From: Bacillota bacterium
GTDB taxonomy: Bacteria > Bacillota > Proteinivoracia > UBA4975 > VEMY01
Direction of reading: 5' to 3'
Assembly: GCA_009711825.1 (NCBI GenBank)
Contig: VEMY01000004.1
Coordinates: 1 to 64,000, forward strand
DNA: 64,000 nucleotides
Numbering within the stretch: the first letter of the stretch is position 1; each line of letters starts with the position of its first letter. The translations under genes were made by a program, and so were the position numbers. The notes below the pieces were generated by a model, which was not told the origin of the DNA, did not search any database, and saw only the letters and a list, made by a program, of their open reading frames with translations. Positions 35,089 to 42,746 of this stretch are shown piece after piece.

Positions 35089-36702
35089 ATGAGTATCCAA
35101 GCTAAAATCGATGCTGCTCCGCCAGGCGGAACCGTTGCTGTTGCACCCGGAACCTATAATGAGCAGCTAATTATCGATAAACCGCTGACATTAACCGGCC
35201 CCGCTTCCGGAGAAGCAATCATCGACGCCGGCGGTATGGCGGCAGTGCCGGTCATTCATATATTGGCCAACGATGTCACAGTGCAGCGTTTGACCATTCG
35301 CAATGGGCCGCTCCAGGGAATTCGGGTCGGCGACGCTGCCAATCCGAACTTAACGGGAATCGTCATCAAGAGCAATATTATTCGCGGTCACGGGCGGGCA
35401 GGGATCGATACAATTAACAATGCTTCGCTTTTGATTGAGGATAATCTGATTGAAAATAATGGTCTGACTACCGGCACCGGTCGCGCGGGGATTTTTCTGT
35501 TTCCCCACGGGAACACGATTATAAGAGATAACATTATCCGGAACAATATTTTTGATGGGATCTTTGCCCGGGCTAGCAGCGCAGGGCTTACTATCAGTGC
35601 CAACGTAATCAGCGGACATTCACTTAGCGGTATCACCCTTGCCTGGGACGAGCAGAATGTATCGATAACCAATAACCACATCGAAGATAACGGCACAGGA
35701 ACATTTGAGGAACAGGGTGGGATTGTTATCATTCAATCTGTAGCCGAGGAAATAAGTGATAATACGATAATTGACAATCGTTTATCCGGGATTTTTTGGG
35801 GCTGGGTAGCGACCAGTGGACCGGCCCCGGAAATTTTGATTACCGGCAATGTAATCCAGGAAAGTTCCCGGGATGGGATTTACCTGTTCAGCCAGGGACC
35901 TGGTGGTTTTCTACCCCCTGATCCCTATCCTCTGACTCCGGAGATAACAAACAACCAGGTATTGGACAATGGCCGGGCCGGAGTCTATATAAGCAATTTA
36001 TTCTTTTTCAGCCCGGGTAACGCCAATCCAGAGATTCACAATAATGATCTGGTCGACAACACATGGGGAGTGTTCAATGCCACAAGCGGGATCGTCGACG
36101 CTACTCTCAACTGGTGGGGCGCCAACAGCGGACCCTTCCATTCGGAACTCAATCCTCAGGGAACAGGTGACCCGGTCAGCGACAGGGTGTTGTTTGAACC
36201 CTGGTTGGTGCGGCCACCTACGGCTGTGCTCGACTGTCAGTTGACTGCAATCTCGCTGGTGGATTATCAATTTGCTGCCGAGACCAGCGGTAAGACGAGA
36301 GTGACCACAACGATAGAGCTTCAGGGCATGCTGACTCTGGAATATGACACAGAAGTGGAGACGCAGCCCTTTGAACATCAATTTACCAAAACTTTTTTGC
36401 TGCCAGGTATCCCTGATACCGGCCAACGTGAACTCCATCTTCTTTCCCGGGGCGAGTGTGTAGCGGAACTGGAGGACGGAACAGTGCTGGTCACGGCGCT
36501 ATTGCACCTCTTGTTCAGCGTCCAGACGCCTGTCCAACTGCTGGTTCCGTCCTATGGCTTCTGTCCGGTGCCTGCCGTTTGCGGTGAAAACAACCCAGCG
36601 GTGCAGCAAGCAAAGCTCCGGGCTGAAGCGGTGTACACCGATTTAATCCTTGCCCGTTGCCGGCAAGCGGACTGTGTTGAGTTCGCCGTTGAGCCGGCAT
36701 AA
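35089..36702 (+). CDS. Right-handed beta-helix protein with Cys-containing C-terminal domain
   Basis: The 537-residue protein has at least ten pectate-lyase/NosD-type parallel beta-helix turns (residues 15-350, e.g. NIIRNNIFDGIFARASSAGL, NHIEDNGTGTFEEQGGIVII). A second beta domain (about 370-500) contains paired cysteines (FCPVPAVCGE, ARCRQADC). There is no signal peptide, which is odd for a carbohydrate-active helix and would suit a cytoplasmic or spore-coat protein. I cannot assign a substrate. The SD CAGGAGTG supports the start. The only downstream hairpin (36725-36765) lacks a U-run. Confidence 0.65.
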   Translation: MSIQAKIDAAPPGGTVAVAPGTYNEQLIIDKPLTLTGPASGEAIIDAGGMAAVPVIHILANDVTVQRLTIRNGPLQGIRVGDAANPNLTGIVIKSNIIRGHGRAGIDTINNASLLIEDNLIENNGLTTGTGRAGIFLFPHGNTIIRDNIIRNNIFDGIFARASSAGLTISANVISGHSLSGITLAWDEQNVSITNNHIEDNGTGTFEEQGGIVIIQSVAEEISDNTIIDNRLSGIFWGWVATSGPAPEILITGNVIQESSRDGIYLFSQGPGGFLPPDPYPLTPEITNNQVLDNGRAGVYISNLFFFSPGNANPEIHNNDLVDNTWGVFNATSGIVDATLNWWGANSGPFHSELNPQGTGDPVSDRVLFEPWLVRPPTAVLDCQLTAISLVDYQFAAETSGKTRVTTTIELQGMLTLEYDTEVETQPFEHQFTKTFLLPGIPDTGQRELHLLSRGECVAELEDGTVLVTALLHLLFSVQTPVQLLVPSYGFCPVPAVCGENNPAVQQAKLRAEAVYTDLILARCRQADCVEFAVEPA

Positions 36703-36824
36703 CGCGTCCAATCAATCAACAACCAGCGCCTGTTGGCCAGCGTATTCTACGCCGGCACAGGCGCTGAACTCACATAATTGAATTATTTATCTGCCGAGAG
36801 TTTGCCAATTGGCAGCACATCCCT

Positions 36825-36857
36825 AAAATAAAACCCGCCCCAAAGATGGGGCGGGCA
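36825..36857 (-). terminator. Terminator of hsp20
   Basis: Read on the minus strand, CCCGCCCC-ATCTTT-GGGGCGGG is followed by TTTTATTTTA. Confidence 0.88.
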
Positions 36858-36873
36858 AGGGAGAGGGGAAGCG

Positions 36874-37290
36874 TTAGTTGATTTCAATTTCTTTGGACTC
36901 TGGTTGCGCTTGTTCCGGTTTTGGCACCGTGAGCCTCAGCAGACCATTTTCAAACTTGGCTGCAATTTTTTCCGCATCCAGATCCTCGACGATGAATGTT
37001 CTGCATACCTGGTTTACGCTCCGTTCCCGGCGGATATAATTCTCCGCATTTTCTTCAGTGGCTTGGTTGCGTTCCGCCGAAATCGTCAATTGATTGTCAT
37101 TGACCTGAACTTTGATTTCATCCTTTTCGAAGCCTGGTAATTCTGCTTCGATGACTAGATTCCCATCTTCCTCGAAGATGTCAGCCTTAATTGATGCCAG
37201 ACGGTTGCTGAAAAAATCATCGTTTAGGAAATCGCGGAACCAGGAACGGGGAAACAGGCGGTTGCGATTATAAACTACTGGTTCAAACAT
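36874..37290 (-). CDS. Hsp20/alpha-crystallin small heat-shock protein
   Basis: The 138-residue protein carries the alpha-crystallin domain (DIFEEDGNLVIEAELPGFEK, VQVNDNQLTISAER, ENGLLRLTVPKPE). The N-terminal arm has paired Phe/Arg residues (RSWFRDFLNDDFF) and there is a C-terminal IEI-type anchor (KEIEIN). It is an ATP-independent holdase in the cytoplasm. ATG 37290 has AAGGAGGTG six bases upstream. A sigma-A promoter overlapped by a CtsR-like operator lies about 90 bp upstream, so heat-shock control is likely. Confidence 0.93.
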   Translation of the reverse strand: MFEPVVYNRNRLFPRSWFRDFLNDDFFSNRLASIKADIFEEDGNLVIEAELPGFEKDEIKVQVNDNQLTISAERNQATEENAENYIRRERSVNQVCRTFIVEDLDAEKIAAKFENGLLRLTVPKPEQAQPESKEIEIN

Positions 37291-37367
37291 AAGCTGCACC
37301 TCCTTAAATGTGAGATATCTATATACATCAGGCCGGTGAATTGGCCTGTTGTCGTTTGTTTAACTAA

Positions 37368-37397
37368 ATTATAAACCTAAGGTCAGTATTGGTCAAA
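37368..37397 (-). promoter_or_regulatory. hsp20 promoter with CtsR-like operator
   Basis: On the minus strand, TTGACC (37396-37391), a 17-base spacer and TATAAT (37373-37368) form a consensus promoter. On the plus strand, 37381-37397 reads GGTCAGT-ATT-GGTCAAA, the 7-3-7 direct heptad repeat of CtsR sites with two mismatches, and it covers the -35 box. Confidence 0.7.
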
Positions 37398-37565
37398 GTC
37401 AATAAAGGTAAATATCCGACTAAAATGCTAGGTTTTGGGCTATTTTTCAATGATTTTCGCTTCCATACGTAATTATGCATAATTTCCCAATTAGTTTCTC
37501 GGAGTGTATAAGCGTTTAAAACAGGGTGAAAGCTAAGGAAAGAATAGCGTAAAGGAAGTGAGTAA

Positions 37566-38267
37566 ATGTCCAAGGTACTGTGTATAACTGCCAACCCCCG
37601 ACCGAAGGAAAAATCCTTTTCCCTAAAGCTGGCTGAGGCCTTTATGGATGAATACCGGCAATTATCTAAAGACGACAGAATCAGCAATCTCGATGTATAT
37701 AGCGATGATATTCCCCTCTTAGATCGAGATGTTCTGGACTGTTGGGATCGCCTGCACGGCGGTTGTTCTATCAGGGATTTAGATTCCCAAGGGCAGCAGA
37801 AGTTAAAGCGAATTGACGAGCTGGTGGATCAGTTCATCGAAGCAGATAAATATGTCTTTGTTTCACCCCTGTGGAATCTCTCGATTCCGCCGATGCTCAA
37901 GGCATACATTGACACTGTCTGCATCGCCGGCAAGACCTTCGAGTATACGGCCGAGGGGCCACGGGGGCTGTTGCAGGGCAAAAACGCAATCCATATCCAG
38001 GCCCGGGGCGGAATTTACAGCGAGGGGCCGATGAGCGAGTTTGAGCTGGGCGACCGGTATTTACGGTCAATTCTTGCGTTTATGGGTGTAACCGAAATTC
38101 AGTCGCTTGTTGTTGAAGGGATGTTCCAACACCCTGAACGCGCTGATGAGTATCTAGAAGAAGCCAAAGGGAAGTGCCGTCTGGCTGCAGAGATGCTGAT
38201 GCGGGGAGGCAGTGTTCGCCCCGGTGGGCGCAGTGTTGAGCGTCCGGGACAGCATATCCACGGATAA
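37566..38267 (+). CDS. azoR: FMN-dependent NADH-quinone/azo reductase
   Basis: The 233-residue flavodoxin-fold protein has VLCITANPRPKEKSFSLKLA (FMN phosphate loop), VFVSPLWNLSIPPMLKAYID (the typical PxWNxxxPxxLKxxxD block), HIQARGGIYS and an FMGV segment. AzoR-type enzymes reduce quinones and azo compounds by two electrons. Its C-terminus is extended by a Gly/Arg-rich tail (MRGGSVRPGGRS). The SD is AAAGGAAGTGAG. Single gene; convergent with the hemerythrin operon. Confidence 0.88.
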   Translation: MSKVLCITANPRPKEKSFSLKLAEAFMDEYRQLSKDDRISNLDVYSDDIPLLDRDVLDCWDRLHGGCSIRDLDSQGQQKLKRIDELVDQFIEADKYVFVSPLWNLSIPPMLKAYIDTVCIAGKTFEYTAEGPRGLLQGKNAIHIQARGGIYSEGPMSEFELGDRYLRSILAFMGVTEIQSLVVEGMFQHPERADEYLEEAKGKCRLAAEMLMRGGSVRPGGRSVERPGQHIHG

Positions 38268-38293
38268 AAAATACCCGGCCGTTTGGCCGGGCG
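38264..38293 (-). terminator. Terminator of the hemerythrin operon
   Basis: On the minus strand CCCGGCC-AAAC-GGCCGGG is followed by TATTTTTTAT. Confidence 0.85.
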
Positions 38294-38312
38294 CACTAAG
38301 AGGGTATATGGT

Positions 38313-39092
38313 TTAGGCTAAAATGCCTTCGAGATTTTCGATAAATTCGATGTGTTTTTCGGGGTCGGTGGTGGCTTCATTATCCACGGCCCCGAATTTG
38401 CTGTACATCTCGCCCACCTGGGTGACAGATAATCCACGATCCAACCAGGGGTAGAGAATCTCGTCTTCTTTGCGGATATGCTCGCTGAGCAGTTCCCGGT
38501 AGGCCAGAAGATGAGTGGTGGCCTTAGCGGCGTCCCGGTCGGCAATTGCCGTCAGTACTTCCTGCACATGGCCGCGGCCGATTTCATGCTCTTCATGCAT
38601 CGCCTGGATGATCTCTGAATCTTGGTCGGCATAGCCGAAGAGAATATCTTCTTCCTTTGCGTGGTGGTATCGATCGGCGTATTCGCGAATCAGGGCCACT
38701 CCCTGCTCAACCCAGCCCCAGGCTTCATCGGGCCGCGTCTCTAGAGCATCAGTTACCGCAGGAATTAGGGCTAGCCAGCGCTTGATTACAGTATGCTCAT
38801 CCACCAACATCTGCACCGGCGGTGAATAGGTGAGTTCCCGATTTTCATCTTCCGGCGCGCCGGAAAGCTCAGGTTTTTGCACATCACGGTCGGGATAAAT
38901 GGCCTTTTCTATTTGATACATCAGTTCCGCCTCAGTATTGGGGCCCAGGTTGTGGATGCCGACTACATCCCTAAGCAGGCAGGTGCCAATTACGCAATTG
39001 GTGCAGCCGACGCCAAAATCATCGAGAATTGTCCCGACTTCCGGATAATCATCGATTACCGCCTTGACGCCTCTGTTCAAATGTTTATCCAC
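38313..39092 (-). CDS. Hemerythrin protein with N-terminal ScdA/DUF1858-like domain
   Basis: The product has 259 residues. The N-terminal about 60 residues (RGVKAVIDDYPEVGTILDDF, GVGCTNCVIGTC) resemble the ScdA-N/DUF1858 helical domain with CxxC; residues 90-230 are a hemerythrin domain (DEHTVIKRW, HHAKEEDILF, EEHEIGRGH, HIRKEDEILYP). This architecture is that of di-iron repair proteins (RIC/YtfE/ScdA) that counter nitrosative and oxidative damage to Fe-S clusters. It is the second gene after the Fe-S-type protein at 39106 on the same strand, 13 bp apart. A CRP/FNR-like site lies upstream of the pair. Confidence 0.82.
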   Translation of the reverse strand: MDKHLNRGVKAVIDDYPEVGTILDDFGVGCTNCVIGTCLLRDVVGIHNLGPNTEAELMYQIEKAIYPDRDVQKPELSGAPEDENRELTYSPPVQMLVDEHTVIKRWLALIPAVTDALETRPDEAWGWVEQGVALIREYADRYHHAKEEDILFGYADQDSEIIQAMHEEHEIGRGHVQEVLTAIADRDAAKATTHLLAYRELLSEHIRKEDEILYPWLDRGLSVTQVGEMYSKFGAVDNEATTDPEKHIEFIENLEGILA

Positions 39093-39105
39093 AGCACACG
39101 CCTCC

Positions 39106-39573
39106 TTAGAGCCACTGGTCTTTTAGGATTTCCCCTTCCAGGGAAACAACCATTACCTTTACAGGCACCTTCCGCTCTGCCTGTTCCAGCGCCCGCTGGG
39201 CAATCTGGACCAAACCGGAACAGCAGGGAACCTGCATAACCATGACAGTTAGTGTATTGATCTGTGCGCTATCAATCAGGGCCGCGATTTTTTCGATATA
39301 TACATCCAGATTAGAATCCAGTTTCGGGCAGGCAATTGCCAAGCTCTTGCCCTTGAGATGTTCTTTGTGGAAATCGCCCATGGCATAAGCCACACAGTCG
39401 GCGCTCAGCAAGACATCAGCCTCCTGGAAGTATGGCGCTTCCGGCGAAACCAGATGCAGCTGCACCGGCCATTGCCGCAATTGGCTGGGACGGACACCAC
39501 TTTCATCGCCTTTGCCGGGCTTATCTCCGAAATTCATTGCTTGCGAACCGGGACAACCGGAAAAATTGCTCAT
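39106..39573 (-). CDS. Fe-S protein family component (CCSG motif)
   Basis: The 155-residue protein has cysteines in SGCPGS, ADCVAYA, IACPKLD and a vicinal pair in VPCCSGL. The pattern (SQLRQWPVQLHLVSPEAPYF in part) matches a clostridial protein usually found alone or fused to ferredoxin domains. The CC pair and conserved Asp suggest metal or cluster binding, but no activity is known to me. It is the first gene of a two-gene unit with a RIC-like hemerythrin. An SD GAGGGGGA precedes the ATG. Confidence 0.65.
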   Translation of the reverse strand: MSNFSGCPGSQAMNFGDKPGKGDESGVRPSQLRQWPVQLHLVSPEAPYFQEADVLLSADCVAYAMGDFHKEHLKGKSLAIACPKLDSNLDVYIEKIAALIDSAQINTLTVMVMQVPCCSGLVQIAQRALEQAERKVPVKVMVVSLEGEILKDQWL

Positions 39574-39630
39574 TGAAAATTCCCCCTCAGTTTTTTCTAA
39601 GTCAATAATACCAAGTAAAATAGTCGGGAT

Positions 39631-39650
39631 TCAGTGACAGATATCACAGT
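39631..39650. promoter_or_regulatory. CRP/FNR-family binding site
   Basis: AGTGA-CAGATA-TCACA (39633-39648) matches the TGTGA-N6-TCACA consensus with one mismatch. It lies between divergent genes. For the minus-strand pair, a TATTAT -10 near 39604 would place the site about 41-44 bp from the start of transcription, the class II position. Confidence 0.55.
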
Positions 39651-39726
39651 AATTTTTTTTTGCACTGATATTACCCAAAAAGTTTAGTATAATTGAAAGA
39701 AAGATATTAGAGAGGAGATTCGTCTG

Positions 39727-40626
39727 ATGAAGTGTGGAATTATTGGCCTCGGGGATATCGCGCAAAAGGCGTATCTGCCGGTGATTACCCGCATGCCCGG
39801 GCTTGAACTGGTGTTATGCACCCGCAAGCAAGAGACACGGGAGCGGATTGGCCGTGAATATCGCATCGCCAATCAGGTTGCGGATATTGATGCCTTGCTC
39901 GACACCGGTATCGAAGCGGCCTTTGTGCACACGGCCACCGAAGCCCATTACCCTATTGTTCGCACGCTGCTGGAACACGGTGTTCATGTCTATGTCGACA
40001 AACCTCTGGCCTATACATACCAGGAATGTGAGGAACTGGTCGAGCTCGCAGAAGCGCGGGGAAAAATCTTGATGGTGGGATTTAACCGCCGCTTTGCGCC
40101 AATGGTTGCCGATATGAAGAAGATTCACAACCGGACTTCGGTGATAATCCAAAAGAACCGGCCCAATCATCCAGCCTCGGTGCGCCATGTCGTATATGAC
40201 GATTTTGTCCACGTTCTCGACACCGTCCGCTTTCTCTGTCCCGGTCCGGTGAAGACCTGGTCGTTTGATGGCCGGGTGGAGGAGGGTAATCTCAAACACG
40301 TGTTGGCGAAGCTCTCCGGCGACGGCTTTATCTGTGTAGCCAGTATGGGCCGGGATTTCGGCGTCAACGAAGAAATCATTGAGGTCACCTCTCCCGGTAA
40401 TAAGTGGCGGATCGAAGGACTGACTAAAACTATCCATAATACTGCCAATCAGGAGCAGGTTCATAACTTCGGGGACTGGACACCGGTCCTCTTCCGCCGG
40501 GGTTTCAACTCTATCTTGGAACATTTCCTCGCCTCGGTCGCAGCCGGAAACACTCCCAATCCCTCGGCCCGCGACTCCCTAATCACCCACAAAATCTGCG
40601 AACAGATAGTCAATAGTTTGGAGTAA
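39727..40626 (+). CDS. Gfo/Idh/MocA family oxidoreductase
   Basis: The 299-residue protein starts with a Rossmann fold (KCGIIGLGDIAQKAYLPVI), has the YVDKPLAYTYQECEELVELA block (family EKP-type lysine) and the GFNRRFAPMV segment. These enzymes use NAD(P) to oxidise sugars, inositols or related compounds; the substrate cannot be read here. The SD is GAGGAGA. The TATAAT at about 39692 could be its -10. A hairpin (40627-40658) follows without a U-run. Confidence 0.85.
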   Translation: MKCGIIGLGDIAQKAYLPVITRMPGLELVLCTRKQETRERIGREYRIANQVADIDALLDTGIEAAFVHTATEAHYPIVRTLLEHGVHVYVDKPLAYTYQECEELVELAEARGKILMVGFNRRFAPMVADMKKIHNRTSVIIQKNRPNHPASVRHVVYDDFVHVLDTVRFLCPGPVKTWSFDGRVEEGNLKHVLAKLSGDGFICVASMGRDFGVNEEIIEVTSPGNKWRIEGLTKTIHNTANQEQVHNFGDWTPVLFRRGFNSILEHFLASVAAGNTPNPSARDSLITHKICEQIVNSLE

Positions 40627-40727
40627 CCATCAGCCACCGGGTTTCACCGGTGGCTGATTCATAAAGGAAAACAAACGTGGTCGTCGAATATTTTAGATAT
40701 CCGAAATATTTCTTAGGAGTGTGGTCT

Positions 40728-42677
40728 ATGGTCAGCGAAAATTTTAGCGCCGAGATAGCCGGCAGGCAGATTTGGCGTTATGCAGAAAAAATTGCCCAGC
40801 ATAACCGAATTCAAGGTTCTCCGGGCTATCGGCAGGCTGCAGAGGAAATTGTCTCTGTTCTCCAGGCCGAGGGAGTAGAGGCCCAGATCCATACTTATCC
40901 GGCCCGACGGGGCGAGCGCATCCTCGCGCAACAGTCCTTCCAGGAGTGGCGCTGCCACTCCGGTGAACTCTGGCTGCTCTCGGAGGATGAACGCCAGCGG
41001 CGCCTGGCTCGCTACCAGGAGAGCGAAGTTTCGTTGGTGCAGCGTTCCGGGCCAACACCGCCGGTGCGGGCAGAAATGGTTGTTGTGAACGATGCCGAAG
41101 ACCCGGCGAGTTACAAGGACCTCGACCTGAATGGGAAAATTGCACTGGTGCGGGGCGCGCCGATGAACATATATCCGTTGGCGGTGGAACAGGCAGGGGC
41201 GATTGGCCTCATCTTTGACAACCTCAATGACTACCCGCCTTTGCGCACTCGGGCAGACATGCCAGATGCTATTCAATATACTTCTTTCTGGTGGGTTGGG
41301 CCCCAGCGGCCGGTCTTTGGTTTTGCTGTTTCACCCCGGGTTGGTGAAGAATTGCGGGCCCGGGCAACCAGGGAAACGGTGATGCTGGAAGCCAGCGTCG
41401 AGGCCGAGTTGGTGGACGGTGAGTTTGAGAATGTTGAATATTTTATCCCCGGACGCCTGGACAAAGAAGTGTTGTTGGTGGCCCATCTCTGCCATCCCTA
41501 CCCTGGCGCCTTAGACAATGCCTCGGGGCCGGCGGTGCTTATGGAAGTTATGCGGACTCTGCGTCGTATGCTGGACAGGGGTGATTTGCCCCAGCCGGAG
41601 CTGGGAATCCGGTTTTTGCTGGTGCCGGAAATGACCGGCACCTATGCCTGGTTTACAAATCCTGCCAATCGTGAACGGACGCTGGCGGCTCTGAACCTGG
41701 ACATGGTGGGCGCAGACCAGAAACAGGGCGGCGGCCCCCTCTGTGTCGAGCAGCCTCCATTGTCCACGCCAACCTTTGCTGACCGCTTTGCCTACATGGC
41801 TCTGGACGATATTGCTAGGAATATCACAAATTTCAGCGGCACCGACCGCTACAGCACCTGTTATTATCGTCAGACCCGGTTTTCCGGGGGCAGCGACCAC
41901 TATATTATCTCGGACCCTTCGCTGGGGATTCCCTGTCCGATGCTGATCCAGTGGCCGGATAAGAACTACCACACATCACTGGACCATCCAGTGAATCTGG
42001 ACCCGAAGATGCTGGCCCTGGTGGCCCGGGTGACGGCGCTTTACGCCTGGGGCCTCGCTGCCGGCAGCGAAAAGCAGTGGCTGGAGTTCTTGCTTCGGGA
42101 CCTGCCGACCCGGGTCAGCCATGTGGCCAAAATCATCGAATGGGCCCTGACCAAACCAGCCCTGGCCGGACGCTGGCAGCAAGTTTTGGATTTTTACACT
42201 GATGTTGAAGTAAAAGCGCTGGATAGTTTGGCTGCGTATGCCGAACTCCGGGAATTTACTAACTTGCCAGCAAAAATTCACTGGGCAAAAGTGCAGCTGA
42301 AAAACCAAAAACAAGCTCTGGCAGTCTGGTGTCAGGAACGGGCGGCCGTGAGCCCGGTTGTTGATGAAAGTCGGGAAGCACTGCCAGCTGACTGGGCTGA
42401 CCGGGTATATGCCCGGGTTTACACCGGCCCGCTTAATTTCAATCTGGAACTTTTGAATTTGCCGGCAGCGGAACTAGTCGCGTGGAATCAGTTTGCAAAG
42501 AAAGCGCAAGTGCCCTCAGGTTACGACACATTTATTGAATACCGCTTGGATGGGGAAAGACCTCTACAACAGGTTCTGGAACTGGTGGAGTTGGAGACCG
42601 GCGCCTGGCATCCCGAATTTGTCCAGAAGTGGCTCGGCGTGGTCGAAAAATTAGGGCTGGTCAAGCGAATCCGCTGA
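40728..42677 (+). CDS. PA-domain M28-like aminopeptidase (DUF4910-type)
   Basis: The 649-residue protein has an N-terminal peptidase part, a PA-like insert (VNDAEDPASYKDLDLNGKIA), then a zinc-peptidase core: VAHLCHPYPGALDNASGPAV (H and D ligands), FLLVPEMTGTYAW (catalytic/metal Glu) and ALNLDMVGAD. After it come SGGSDHYII and a winged-helix-like C-terminal region (about 560-649). There is no signal peptide, so it acts on peptides inside the cell. ATG 40728 has TTAGGAGTG seven bases upstream. It is probably part of the peptide-use gene set. Confidence 0.75.
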   Translation: MVSENFSAEIAGRQIWRYAEKIAQHNRIQGSPGYRQAAEEIVSVLQAEGVEAQIHTYPARRGERILAQQSFQEWRCHSGELWLLSEDERQRRLARYQESEVSLVQRSGPTPPVRAEMVVVNDAEDPASYKDLDLNGKIALVRGAPMNIYPLAVEQAGAIGLIFDNLNDYPPLRTRADMPDAIQYTSFWWVGPQRPVFGFAVSPRVGEELRARATRETVMLEASVEAELVDGEFENVEYFIPGRLDKEVLLVAHLCHPYPGALDNASGPAVLMEVMRTLRRMLDRGDLPQPELGIRFLLVPEMTGTYAWFTNPANRERTLAALNLDMVGADQKQGGGPLCVEQPPLSTPTFADRFAYMALDDIARNITNFSGTDRYSTCYYRQTRFSGGSDHYIISDPSLGIPCPMLIQWPDKNYHTSLDHPVNLDPKMLALVARVTALYAWGLAAGSEKQWLEFLLRDLPTRVSHVAKIIEWALTKPALAGRWQQVLDFYTDVEVKALDSLAAYAELREFTNLPAKIHWAKVQLKNQKQALAVWCQERAAVSPVVDESREALPADWADRVYARVYTGPLNFNLELLNLPAAELVAWNQFAKKAQVPSGYDTFIEYRLDGERPLQQVLELVELETGAWHPEFVQKWLGVVEKLGLVKRIR

Positions 42678-42746
42678 CCCGGCAAAAATCTCCGGGTGTG
42701 ACCGGCGCCGGTTCGGGGAATAATTAGCGGCAAGGGGTGATTTTGG

